Positions 31,156 to 43,385 of a stretch of 64,000 bases of DNA are shown here, in pieces. This DNA is from Aplidium turbinatum (lineage: Eukaryota; Chordata; Ascidiacea; Aplousobranchia; Polyclinidae): contig OU964934.1 of the NCBI GenBank assembly GCA_918807975.1, forward strand, positions 16,740,001 to 16,804,000. The letters are read 5' to 3'. The notes below the pieces were generated by a model. The model did no database searches. It had not been told where the DNA came from and saw nothing but the letters and a program-made list of their open reading frames with translations. A program made the translations under genes and the position numbers. The stretch's first letter is position 1; each line of letters starts with the position of its first letter.

Positions 31156-32364
31156 CTTGGGCTTAGCACAGTCTCTTCTTCAGTCATTTTCCTTCTAGCA
31201 CTGGTTTCTCCAGGGTGCTGAGCAGAACCATCTTCAGAAGATAATCTGAGCCTGGTACCAATGAAAAGAAACGGTCACAAAAGTTGCAATTGCAACACTT
31301 TTGAATTACAAAATCTAAACGCAAAGAAACAGGAATCGAGCGGAAAGTTAGGCTAATTGTTTTTTTAAGAAATAAGAACGCTGAGATGTACGTAAACCAG
31401 TTACTTTAAAATACTAAGTTTGCTTTGAAAAAGTAGCTTCTTTTCGGTTACGTTTCCATTGAAAAAACTTGGGCTCATCAAGCAACGGTCGATAGCTCTG
31501 TGGAATCAATTAGTGATGCGATGACCTCACCCGTACGGAGTACGTATTGCTGCCACTTCTTGCTGCGCTTGGCTGCAGAGAAACAACTCTGTCATCAAAG
31601 AAGGTTTCTGCTGGTATAAACTATTCAAAACTAGTTGACTCTTTATTAATTTTGGTTTATTATTTCTAGCCTATTTTTACTTTTCCTGAGTTTGGATTCA
31701 AGCAGAAAACATATTTAACAAATCAATCTTTTTTATAAAACATTCAGCTAGTTAGATTTTCATGTATCGTAGCGAAGCCGAAGCAATGGGACAAATATGA
31801 GCGCAGCCACAAGTATGCACGAAAACATTCATTTATTTGAGTTTTAGGTAAAAGTTTCTCGTTTAAACTAGCCTACAATAGTAGCAGCAGCACCACATTT
31901 CAAAAAGACGTTTGCAGCATGGAATGTATTAATCTGGCTAACATGGATGTTGTTTTGTGTCTTTGGCTCTCTTCTGGATTTGTTCTTGCTTTGTTGGTCG
32001 GCTTCTATTATAAGCTAAGTCAAGAAGGAAGTTTAGCGAAGCTTCTCGACCGTTATTTCTTTATATTGATTATTTTTGTGTTTCAATCAAAAAAATAGGA
32101 AATCCCTTGGTAGTGCTTAGTTTTATAGGCTACGTATATCAATATTGATAAGAACTTTACAAAATAATTTTTTGGTTATTGCGCGCTAAAATAACTCAGT
32201 GAAATTGAGGTTTAGCCTACTGCTTTTGAATACAGTTTACCAAGCGAAATGTATCGATAGCGGATCCAATAATTGGGCGTGGTCAATACCAATTTTGTGA
32301 GATTCCTGGCATTAAATTTTAATAGACCTAGTGAAGATTACATGCATTAAATTTCAATTTGTTC

Positions 32365-32800
32365 ACCATCAAGGTCCACGCGATTCATACTGAGCTATTG
32401 AACATTGTATCCTACATTTGCCACTAAACCTTTTTAGGAACGCCATATGCGTATGAGTCACGAATACTGTTCGTGTACCTTTTTCCGCTTCTTCGTGCAT
32501 TGAATGATCAACATAAAACAACAGGTCTAAACGGAGATTAGTTTTGGGCTTATATAATAGATGAACTTTGGATCTTAATTGGGATTTTTTTTTAAATGTG
32601 TCTGCAATTACCAGCGTTATGTAGCCTAACTGTTTCTTTGGTAAACAATACATTACCGAGAAACTAGATTTATGCTTGTAGGAAATGCAGTATTATACTA
32701 TGCAGGTTTTTAAATTGCAGACATTTTTTATTGTGGTAGAAAGAACTTTTCAATGTGAACCTTAAAACGCAAACACTTTTGAAAGTTCTGCTTTATAAGA
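32365..32800. repeat. Diverged segmental duplication, copy 2
   Basis: See the copy at 30710-31155. The order of shared words is the same and the orientation is direct, 1.65 kb apart. Confidence 0.65.
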
Positions 32801-32896
32801 ATGTTGAGAGTAGCACTATTTCTTTTAATAAGATGAGAAGAAAAACCCAAATGCAATTTTTTTTTATAAACTTTCTTGTAGAGCACATCGATTAGT

Positions 32897-33141
32897 TTAG
32901 TTGGGCGCTAAAGTGAGGTTTTTCAGAATGTAGCTACAATGGAAATTTTTTTTATTTCTGTCCGTTATTGCAATATACTCTGCAGTAGCATGCTGTAGCC
33001 TATCGTGTAATTACAAATGCAACACTACAAACTATTGGAACCAGCTAAAATCCTCACAGTCATTGAGGCTTCCAATTCAGAATGCTTTGATTATGACCAC
33101 CCGAGATATGACTATACTTTGTTAATGTGTTTTATCAAAGA
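32897..33141. repeat. Dispersed repeat shared with 41990-42600
   Basis: The run gggcgctaaagtgaggttt and then atactctgcagta.catgctgta, gcctatcgtgta, and gcaacactacaaactattgg recur at 41994-42600. There the homology is interrupted after gctgta by about 340 bp of other sequence beginning near cagtgctcttcaaccttttt (42102). Confidence 0.65.
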
Positions 33142-33149
33142 TTTAGTTT

Positions 33150-35900
33150 AGTTAGAGTTAGACTATGTAACAAAGTATCACGATTTATGACGAATACTCG
33201 TTCAGAGAAGCACAAGTTTAGCGTAGCTGCTGTTGGTCGCATTGCAGATTTTCTTTTAATCACCGCCACCAGTAAGTGCAAGCCGCATTTTATGAAATTG
33301 GCCAAAACATTATACAATTATTAGATTTATATAATAACATCCCTCATTTCGTGTTGGAAAAGGAAATTAAAATAATTTGCAAAAAAGTTGCAAAACATCA
33401 CATTGATGACTGGTGATTCCGTTAGGCTTGCGTCCTTTGACGTAGCTAGAAACAAAATATTAGGGGGGCAAAAGCGACTATTGGAGAAACAAACGTTTTA
33501 ATATGTAAAACAATGATTTGTTCAAAAATATAACTACGAATGCAGGTAAATATTTATAAAACGTCATTCAATATGTCATGTCAACAATGCCAGCAACAAT
33601 GTCACTAAAACTAAAATAGTAACTTATTAAAAACCCATTTCTCTATCATTTTTTTAGGCAGGGTGGTAATATAAAAATTTGGAAGGAGATTGCTTCCTTT
33701 AGCCCAAGGTTACGACGTCCTTGCTTGTATGCTATTAGTTGCTGCATGTGGCCTACTAACTTATGATTGACAACATGGTTAAGATAGTGTTTTTCAATGC
33801 TTTATGGATGCATATTTTCAACCTTTTGGTTTGGTCATCTTCTCTTTTTGTTGTGCCAAATTCGTGTATTTACTTATCGTTCTCTATTTATTATGTCCGC
33901 GTCAGCAATGAAAAACGAAATTGAATTGAATTGTGTCAGTAATCATTGCTTTTATTGCTTGGAAAGCCCCAACTAGCTTGTTATAAATAATTTTTAAACA
34001 TCTTAACCGTTCAACTCCCGCAGTGTTGACAACATGAAAATTAACAAAAATAGTTTTACTCCACTGATTTGCTGTAAAACTGCACATGATAATGATGTTC
34101 GCTATTCGTTTCCAAAAATGGCCAACGAGTCTGAAACAAGCTTTTGTATTTATTTGGCGTGCATGGGTGCGAAGATGACTGATGAATATGCAATGACATA
34201 ATGCATGTAGCCTATTCTCCTCTTTCTTAGTTTCTTAATCGATTGATGTGCGGACTTGAAAAAGGAAATCAATGTTACCGAGAGGTTAAGTTTTAATGAT
34301 TCTTGTTTCTGTATTCTAAATATCGATTTCATATAATTAATCGATATCTTCATCTATTAGCCGAGGCTTTTTTCAATTTATTCATCAAAGAAATTCGCTA
34401 AAAAAGAGCATGTTTCAGTGACATATCTGATCCATTGCAGTAAAAAATTTAATTTTTCTTTAAAAATTGGTTGCATTTGCCCAAAAAACTTCGATTTTAT
34501 CTGAAGCATTTCTTTTGACGTAATGTTCGGCAAAGATAATCTCACGTGTGGTCTAATGTTTAAATCGACTTAAATTCCGCCTAAAGCTCGTTCTCTTGTG
34601 ATATTTTCCTTAAAATTCAAAGTTTGTTGCATAAAATTGTATGAAACAAATTGTTACTATTTGGAATTAAATAAAGTTCTTAAAAATAATCGAAACAAAA
34701 CGAAATCAAAGCAACAAAATGAAATTCCTTTAAATCATAGGCTTTCCAATTGGGTAGCCTAGATGTAGCCTATTCCTAGTGGTTTGAGAAATAATTGTGA
34801 AAGAACTGGAACATGTAGGCGACCTGTATTAGCATTTTAGCAATTTTTGTTCCAGACTTTCAGTTTTTAATCTCATGAGCTGCGTTCCGTGTATGCCTTT
34901 CAGAAATGCTTTTACGATGTAGTTTAATTATGAAGCAACGTCAGTTTCATGCACCACGTCATCAAATGTGTAAAGAGATGATTAAAGTTGTTGAAATATA
35001 CTTCTTCTGCTTTTAGTATTCAGTCGTTTAAACATTGTTCTAATTATTTTTATTAGGTTAGACTACGCCGCACATAAATAATCGAAAAGCTATGTAGGTA
35101 AAAAAGTGTGGCAACCCTTGCCTTATATGGCAAAGCTAAGTGGTGTATCGTATTTAAAAGCAAGGTGAGCTATAGCAGAAAAGAGTGACTAAAGAAATAC
35201 ATCATTACAAATTTGTTTTTGATTTTGTCTTTCTAGAACAATTTTTTGAATTGTTTTAAATGGTTTTCAAAGGTCATAATTTTGGGATATAGGCCTACGC
35301 CAACATAATCATTATTTTTGATGTGTTTATTTATAACAACATACAGCAAGCAAAAATATAACTACAGACGCAATACAACAGACAGCTTGAAAAAAGAAAA
35401 ACAATGCAGTCTTGGAGTCCGCTACTCCAAAATTCGACCTGCTATGAAGCGTCTTGCCGAAAGTGAGCGCTTGTCTTTCCAGCGATGTCGATCTGAAGTT
35501 TTAATAATTAGTTCAAAAAATTATCCTACAAAAAATAGAAAATTTGATACACAACAGATAGAACAATAACAGTGATAACAGACGCTTGCCCTGTATAACA
35601 AACAACAGAAATTTTATTTTTTACTTTAAAACAACTTTTAACGATTTTAAATTGTCTTGAAAGCTGCACCTAGACTTTTATCATTTTCAATGCCATGCTT
35701 GCTTAGGAAGTTTTATTAATTGATTGTCACTTATTCATATTAGTTGATGAACCCTTCAATTTTTTAGCTTACATTTTGTTGTAGGCTGCTACGATACGTA
35801 AAAAGTGATGTTTTTAATGGCGGTTTATGAATAAATCATTAGGAAACCCTAATTGCTTTTGAACCTTTTCACCAGCAATATAAATGGAATACCAGCTAAT
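33150..35900. other. Intergenic, nothing recognised
   Basis: AT-rich, with short open frames on both strands but no family similarity, no inverted-repeat termini and no splice-bounded exon that I can support. Confidence 0.4.
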
Positions 35901-35927
35901 TGATTTCCGATGTGGATATCAACTACT

Positions 35928-36160
35928 TTAAAGTTGATTACTTTTTGGATACGAAAGGATAGGAGTCACGTTATTCCATTCAACCGTAGTAAGATCAGCA
36001 TTTTCAACTTGAGGTTCACAGATAGGAAAGTGACGTGTTGTGCGGTCTAGGAAGCTGGACCACATACCACAAAGACAAAGACGCTCTTTAAAGATACTGC
36101 TGTTGAAACGTCTCACTCTAGTGCGAAGACATTTGAGCTTACCCAATTTTTGCATCCCGG
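35928..36160 (-). mobile_element. LINE 3' relic
   Basis: The minus strand reads KLKCLRTRVRRFNSSIFKER then LCLCG and later HFPICEP and ADLTTVEWNN. It aligns with KLNRLRTGVGRFSSNMFQWG, CACG and VDLTTLD of the neighbouring fragment at 36411-37373, so it is a second, decayed copy of the same end. Confidence 0.65.
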
Positions 36161-36410
36161 TGGAACTGAGGTGTTTAGTGGTATGCTCTCAAACTAATTA
36201 AGGAGACTGGAATGTATAGCCTATTGAAATCAAATTGGACTAAATCTTTGAAAGGAAGTGTCAGTTACTGTTTTCAAATTATAGGATCATATCTTAACTG
36301 CTATTCTTAAGTTTACGAAGTTACTTTATTTTAAGCCTACTTCTTCTTGCGTTTGAGGCCGCCACAGATCACGCTGTTACATCCAGGCGCAGCAGCCAAT
36401 GGATTGTGTA

Positions 36411-37373
36411 TTAATCGAGCGTTGTTAGGTCCACATGTCTATCTTGTGGTCGGTACACTGGACATTTATAGATAATGTGGTGTGCAGTTTGAAAATCTGA
36501 GCCACACGCACAAGATGGTGAATCGGCGAGGCCCCACTGGAACATGTTGCTGCTGAAACGGCCCACTCCAGTCCGCAGGCGATTGAGCTTCACCCATTCC
36601 TTCCAGGGTAGTTCTGCTCCAGGTGGGGTGTTGGTATTGGGAAGGACTGTGAATTGGGTTGGTCTTGCAACTTCTCTCCATTCACGGTTCAAAACTTCGG
36701 AAATGTGGAAGTTCGATTTGCAGATAGCTGCAGCATGTCGGGAAAACGGGCGTCGAGATTTCAAGCGCAGGGGCTTTTGGGAGTGTGAGTTTAGAACAAT
36801 CTGTTTGAGGAGGTGGTCATCCCTTGACATAGCTTGTAGGACCAGACTACGTACGTGGTTTTCCCTACGAAGTCTACCTGGGGCGATGCCTGATAGTACC
36901 GGCAGAAAGTCAGTGGGAGTTGGAAGCAGGCAACCGGTGATTATTCTCGTGGTGGTGTTGAGGGCAGTGCCAATTTTAGAAGTGTGTACGCTGCGGCACC
37001 AAGTGGGGTAAGCATACTCGGAGGTGCTGTAAACAAGTGCAAGAGCACTTGTACGGAGTGTGGGTGTACTAGCATCCCAGGATGTTCCAGCTAGGCATCT
37101 CAGCAAGTTGTTGCGTGCTGATTGCTTAGCATGGAGGGCTTCAGCATGATGTTTGTAGATTAATTGTCGGTCGAGCTTCACTCCTAAGTAGGTGGGACAC
37201 GGGTTGTCTGGGAGTGGGTTTCCGTTGAGAGAGACTGACAATTGGCGCGTAGATTCCATGTTGCAAAGATGAAAAGGTGTGACGGTGGTCTTTGCCAGGC
37301 TCAGTTTCAGCATCCACAGCTTCAGAAAGTTTGCGATTTGGGCCATGTCATCTGTCAGTGCTTCCTCTAACAC
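36411..37373 (-). mobile_element. LINE reverse transcriptase C-terminal fragment, 320 open codons
   Basis: The minus strand encodes the thumb and C-terminal part of a Jockey/CR1-like reverse transcriptase. Visible motifs are KLSLAKTTVTPFHL, the YLGVKLDRQL segment that follows the palm in this class, and the end motif CACGSDFQTAHHIIYKCP. The open frame is unbroken for 320 codons, so this copy is fairly young, but the YxDD catalytic core and the endonuclease are absent, so it is 5'-truncated. Confidence 0.85.
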
Positions 37374-37686
37374 ATGCCAGGACTTGTCAGAGTGTTTAAG
37401 CCTACTGTCTTATCACGACAAAGACCTTTTAATTCTCTTTTCGCTAGCTATGCAACAGAAAATTTTTGTGAGCGATAATCACGTTTATTTTTGACCTTTT
37501 GTCAATTATTGCAATTGCAGTCTTTCCAAAGCTAAAAAGGATAATGAATATTAATAAACCCATTTAGATGTCATAACATTTATCTATATTTACATGGAAT
37601 TGAACAAAATTTATCTTAATTCTGAGTTCTTTTTTGAAATCATGCAGAACCCAAATAAATCTCATTCAATATTTAGACATGCAATC

Positions 37687-39605
37687 CAGGCCCGCAACCA
37701 GCAAGTATTTTCGGGGGGGGCATTTAATTTTTATCAAAGAACAAACATTAAAATGATGCATTGTGACATTTAAGATGATGCATTGATGCATTAAAATGAT
37801 GCATTGTGACATTTAAGATGATGCATTGATGCATTAAAATGATGCATTGTGACATTTTTATAAGTTATGTCCACGACCATTGATAAGGGACAAGAGTGCG
37901 TGGCACTACCATGTTACGGTTCAGTGGTCATAACTTATGTCAATCACGTTTTTGTTTAGTACAGCATTAAAGGAAACTAGCTTTTGTAACCTTTTCTCAT
38001 TTAGCTATGACTACACAAGGAAGAAAATTACGATAATACAGTAGGCTAATGTGTTCAGTCGATTACAAATAAAATACAATATCTGTAGGCTACGAACTGC
38101 ATTGGCACGACTGGAGTCATAAATTAATCAATAACATATATTTACATCAACATAAACAAACAGATACATATGACTAAACTCAACACGGTAATTACAAATT
38201 ACAATCCTGAAACATTTTGTTGGCTCAACAAGTTTTTATATTTGTAGGCCCAAAGAAGTTGACTTTGCAAATGCAAAATGACATTTTAATTTAGAGCATA
38301 ATGTCTAACTTTCTATTTGATTTGGCAAGTTCGTTTAACACCAATTTCGCGCTTGGAATTTGAGTACGATGGATTTGCATGAGAGCTAGTCCAGAAAGCC
38401 TGTCGTGCCCCATAGTGCTTCTAAGGTAACTTTTCAAGCGTCGTAGACAGCTAAATGTTCTTTCTGCAGAAGCAGTTGTGACTGGAAGTGTAGCTAAAAT
38501 CATCAAGAGTTTGTAAATGTTTGGATAAAACTCTTTTTGGGATTCTATTGCTAAGACCGCATCAATCGCTCTTGCTGGCCTTTCACTTTCAAGAATTCGT
38601 TCCCACTTAATTTTTCACCTGGCAAGTTTATCTATCATGGCTTTGCAGTCAATGTCTCCTTTGTAAAATTGTACTGTATTGTCAATGTCACTATACCTCG
38701 TTGAAGCGACATTTCTAGGCACAATGAGTTGAATTTGGGCAGCTGTTTTAAAATGCTCATGAAATCTTCCAATGAAATCTTCGTATGGCTGTACGTGTAC
38801 GACGTACATATTCATAGTACATTTCATACTGCATAGACATAGGCGTAGCCAGGGGGGCGAAAGGGGCCATGGCCCCCCAAATTTTCAAAGTTTGGATTCC
38901 GAAGTTGAGCCCTTTGTTGAAAATATAATAAAATTTGTAGAAACTTATAACGTTTTCCAGGTCATCTGGCTATTAACACCACCAAGGACTTGTTTTAGAC
39001 ACACAGAAAGACACCAATAAATTTTGCCAATCGTAAATCGGGCAAAATTTACGCGATTTACGTTTCTTTTAACTAATTTGTGGAAGCAATTTCAGAATCG
39101 CTTACTCTGTTATGTTTTTGTAAAGTTTTTGTGTAGCTGAGTTCTTGGTGTTCTCTAATTTTAGCCGCAGGTTTAGCCCGTTCGTGTGTAACAGCTACCT
39201 TTAATAAGTTAATAGCTGTTTATCTGCTAACTTAATAAATTTCATACAAATTACCCTAAAAGTGATTCCAGAAAACGATATAATCCATTATTTGAGTGTA
39301 ATTTTGCAAAAATTTTCCGGGGGAGCATGCCCCCGGACCCCCCTAGAATACGCCTGCCTTCGGCACGCTCTTACACCCCACCAGTTTTATTGCTTCTCTT
39401 GCTCAACCCACCAGGATACGCCACTGCACATCAGATGGCGATGGCTTAAATCAAACACTTTGTCGTTCTCTTCAATTCATCAAATGTTTGGCCCACCCCA
39501 AAAAATTTTTTCTGGCTACGCCTATGTGCATAGAACGCTTAAAAATTTTTTAAAAATTTCGGGGGGGGCAAATGCCCTCAATGCCCCCCCCTGGTTGCGG
39601 GCTTG
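37687..39605 (-). mobile_element. hAT element, 1.9 kb, copy 1
   Basis: Ends caggcccgcaaccagcaag and the complement cttgcgg... of ctggttgcgggcttg form short inverted repeats. The flanks retain only a degenerate target duplication around tgcaat. The minus strand encodes the hAT C-terminal dimerisation motif: TTASAERTFSCLRRLKSYLR and MGHDRLSGLALMQIH (38291-38506). An upstream segment (38615-38827) is in the same frame but separated by a TGA. The catalytic core is missing, so it is non-autonomous. A 43-bp tandem repeat (gatgcattgatgcattaaaa) lies near the left end. Confidence 0.87.
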
Positions 39606-39857
39606 TGCAATACTGTATCCTTATAAGAAATAAAAAAATTTTAAATCTGTTTTGTGTTATAGAACGCATGGTGAAAAATCTTAAGTTTACTTTCTTCTTT
39701 CCTTCTTTTAAAAATAAGAGGGAAATGTTGTGTAGAGGTTAAAGCTGTGAACGAACAACGCTGAAACATCGAAGTGTTCATATTTCTGAGAATGCAAAAT
39801 ATAGTGACTGTAAAATTTTGTAATCTATGGTAGTGTAATCAATATTTAAAAAAGTAG

Positions 39858-40716
39858 ACAGGCAAAGCAAAGTAATTTTAGAGGGTTTAACATGTTTTAT
39901 TACAAAGAGATATAACTAGGGCCATTTTATTTTAACCTAAAAAAATTTTTAACTTTATTTTTATCAAATTTTGACTTTTTTTTGACTTAACAAAATTCCT
40001 TATTTGTTGAGGGCACAGTTCTTCCTTGAATTGATATTAGTTACCCAAACATAATATTTTGTCGATTTCAAACCCAAACGTAATATTTTGTCGAAAATTC
40101 AAGGTGTTTTATGGATTATAAAAAGTGCATCTTTTTTTTGGCGATAGGAAAATCTCGACAAATCTGTCTAACCTTTGCTGAAGACGATTTAGCTTGATTG
40201 ATTAGGCATTTTTGTTTTACAGAGTGTCAGTAGGCTATTCCTAAAATCCAAACTGTTGATCTTCGAAAATACCACGTTTGTGAAGAGGGAGTGTTTATAA
40301 AAATTATTTAAATACAAAACAATGAATAAACATTACAATGGACAATTTGCGATAAAAGTCACTGCTGATCCAAGTGGGCATTGTGACATATTTCCTGCTT
40401 TTATGGGTAAATATGGTTTTATTGTGTCGAAGTTCCTGATTTACAATGCTTTCACGAGGATTTTGACAAAAATTACTCTCAAGAAACACAAAAAGTTTAT
40501 CAAAAGCCATAGTTTGACAAATTTTGACTTTATTAAAAATTTTAACTTTATTGTCAATTTTGACTTTAGTTTGACCTATAAACTTCTTAGAAACAGTCCC
40601 CTAGGTGCTGAAAACAACTTCATTCTTTGATTCGTGGATAGACAAGGTTTTTATGTTATATCTCTTTGTAATAAAATATGTTAAACCCGCTAAAGCTTCT
40701 TTGTTTTGTCTGTCTA
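39858..40716. mobile_element. Foldback element with about 60-bp inverted ends
   Basis: The left arm reads gacaggcaaagcaaagtaat, then gggtttaacatgttttatta and caaagagatataac. The right arm (about 40657-40716) is its complement with a few changes. Inside, ttgactttattaaaaatttt-type words repeat. No transposase is recognised; an open frame at 40322-40630 shows no family similarity to me. Confidence 0.65.
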
Positions 40717-41019
40717 TGGTTCAACAGAGCAAACTCTCTACCAAAGATTTTAGAAAGTTTGTACAACTTAGATTTAAAGTGTGTATAAATAGCAATTTGA
40801 GAAAAGAAGTACGTTTTTCGAACTGTATCTTTGCCTAATCTTAAACCCGATTGTCTGCAATAATTGATTATTTGTGAATGGTATCTATCTTGCCTGTAAG
40901 TCTATGCCTTATCCAGGTCATCAGAAGATTCCAGTTTATACCATTTCAATGCCATTAAACCCAAATGTGAAAAAGTATTAGGCCTACGTAAAAATTAACA
41001 GCTTAAGGTTAAGCTGGTT

Positions 41020-41104
41020 CCCAGACCGCAAAATCCGTCCTTTTAAATTGATTCAACGTTCGTAGACATTGAATCAATGTAAAAATGATGGATTTACTGT
41101 CTGG
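41020..41104. mobile_element. Small MITE, cccagacagc family
   Basis: The left end reads cccagaccgcaaaatccgtc and the right end complement is ccagacagtaaatccatca. The interior has attgattcaacgttcgtaga. It is an intergenic member of the family found inside gene 1 and gene 2. Confidence 0.65.
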
Positions 41105-41543
41105 TTGGAATAGCAAAAAATCCATTATTCAACACATGACAACAAACCGACGATCATTGGTGCTTGGCATTGATAACTTCGACATATATGTTGGACTGAA
41201 TTGTCCGAAAATCGGAAAATTATTAATTCAAACACAAAACAAAAGCGCAAACCTCCTCTACAAAATGAACAACCACGAATTTGAGTGGTACGAGATTAGT
41301 AGATTAATTTTTGAAGTTTGTAACGCCTCAAATAATAAAAGGCCATGTTTCTTGCCTTCTGTTGAAAGTTACATTAATTTTCTTTGTGGTATTCCCACAG
41401 TGACTTCAATGTTACAAAACTACAGAAAGTTTAAGGAGAAAATTTCTTATTGCATCAACGCTAAAAAATTTCGTTTACGACATCTTCTTAAAAGAAATTA
41501 TCATCTAATAATAATCTTCCACTGTCAATTTTTTATGATATGA
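41085..41543 (+). other. Unassigned open frame, 152 codons
   Basis: The frame includes LVLGIDNFDIYVGLNCPKIG and EWYEISRLIFEVCNASNN. Codon use is plausible for protein and there are several N-x-S/T-like sites, but I recognise no family. It begins within the MITE at 41020-41104, so the ATG need not be a true start. It may be a decayed gene or transposon piece. Confidence 0.3.
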
Positions 41544-41989
41544 ATAACGATTGGTGCATTGATGGCTTGTGTGAATAATTCATATTATTTTTTTTCAAAA
41601 TATCCATCCAAACATGGTTCGCTTGAAATTCTAGCTTTTCAAATTTGTTTTGTTTGAGGCAACATCCGTTTCATATTCAATTCTCACCAGTGGCTTTTCT
41701 ATAAACATTTACATTGCAGTCTGCTGAGAGAGATGAAAAAAAGTATGGCAACTTTATCATAAGTGTGGTGAGATAGGTAACTTTGAAGCCAGTTTGACAC
41801 TAACCATGGCCATCTATGTCGAAACATTTTATAAATTTTATGAGGTTGTTTTTTGCATCATGATAAGATTTGCCATTTTACTGTAACCATATGCCATGCT
41901 CAGTGAGAATAGGGAACGCTATTTTAACATCAACTTTTCATAAATTAAAAAAAAAATGAGAAAAGACTGCTATGGCATATTTCTTAGCT

Positions 41990-42600
41990 ACTTGGGCGCT
42001 AAAGTGAGGTTTTACAGAATATAGCTACAATAGAAATTCCTTTATTTCTGTCGCTATTGCCATAATATACTCTGCAGTTGCATGCTGTAGTGTGTGTAGC
42101 CCAGTGCTCTTCAACCTTTTTTGTGACGATGCACCCTTAAAAATGTTGTGACAAACTCATGCACCCTTTTTACATAAAAGGAAAATCGAGGTGAAAAACG
42201 ATACGAACAGCATCTTGCAAAGAGGGGATTACGCTATGATATTTCACCATGATAAATTACGCTATGATAAAAAATGCTTTCGATTGGAGATCAATTAAAT
42301 CTTTGAGTTTTGTAAAAAGTCTGTCATACATGTGGCGTTCTGTTCAGCGTTGAAATATTCTTCAAAACTGCTTTGCAATAATCTGACATGGGCATCAATA
42401 AGCAGAAGCAATATGATATAGTCGAAGCAAGATAGTCTACCGTAGCCTATCGTGTACTTACAGATGCAACACTACAAACTATTGGAATCAGCTAAAATTC
42501 ACGCAGTCATTGAGGCTTACAATTCAAAATGCCTTGATTATGACCCTCCTGAAATATGAATATCTATGCTTTGTTGATGTGTTTTAACAAAAAATAGCCA
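41990..42600. repeat. Dispersed repeat copy interrupted by a hAT-like piece
   Basis: The two halves match 32897-33141. The interruption from about 42098 begins gcccagtgctcttcaacctt, like hAT ends in many animals, but I cannot find a matching right terminus before 42445. Confidence 0.5.
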
Positions 42601-42929
42601 CGTGCTGTCGGCAAGTAGTTTTTTAATGAAGAAAAAAAGAGAGGTGGCATTCTACAAAGGTTTTGCTGTCTGAAAGTTTAGTTTTAAATTCACTGCAAAG
42701 TTTGCCAATCTTAAGTCCGTAAATTTTGAAGCCTTTTAGCTTATTTAATGTTTTTGTTTAAACTTTGCAATTTGCAAAACTTTAGATGCAAAAAGAAATA
42801 GTTTTACATTTTTAAGTCTTGTTCATAGGTCGAAGTATAAAAAAGTTGTTCATATCACTGCAAATAAAAAGCAGCTTGTTCCTTTTTTTTGCAGTGCGCA
42901 GACAAGAACATTTAGCGCTTTAAGTGATT

Positions 42930-43232
42930 GATTGATTGAATCTTTATCCTCGGACTGGGAAAGCTTCCTGCAGAGCTTAATCCTGGCAGTTTCGCATACT
43001 TGCAGAGTCTTTAAATCACTGACGCAGGCCGATCACCAAGATTGACAAAGTTTCCGATTGTTGAAGTTTTGTTGCCGGGGAATTATTCCAACTATTAGAT
43101 TCCGCTGAATGGAGAGCAGTCCTTAACATGCGTTGCTCAAGCGCACACCCCGAGAGTTGAACCAGCGCCTCTTGATCTTGAAGCTTTTTCGTTCACAAAG
43201 TCACGCGCTAACCAACTGAGCTATCGGGGCGG
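42930..43232 (-). mobile_element. tRNA-derived SINE, family 2
   Basis: On the minus strand the head reads gccccgatagctcagttggt with tagcgcgtgac as A box region and ctggttcaactctcggggtg as B box region, closing a tRNA-like acceptor stem. The body continues cggcaacaaaacttcaacaa and ends with an (aatc)n tail near 42930. A second copy is at 63296-63551, and a tail-only copy is at 62330-62397. Confidence 0.85.
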
Positions 43233-43270
43233 ATCAATCGGGGCGGATCAAAATAAAATCAATTGAAAAT

Positions 43271-43320
43271 AATCCGTGTCTATCGCTGTCAATTCTTGCT
43301 ACACTCGACTGCCGAGGCAC
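43271..43320 (+). repeat. Partial copy of hammerhead-flanking repeat
   Basis: The run cgtgtctatcgctgtcaatt then cttgctacactcgactgccg matches 9578-9620, which covers the 3' side of the candidate ribozyme. The catalytic core is absent here. Confidence 0.65.
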
Positions 43321-43385
43321 ACAATAATCCTCTTGTTGCATTTTTTAAGGTTTCTAAACTAAGTGAATACTTTGTGTTCCATTTG

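Noticed and set aside
43150-43232. Possible functional tRNA gene on the minus strand
   Set aside because: The tRNA-like head runs directly into a shared SINE body and (aatc)n tail, and another copy exists at 63296-63551.
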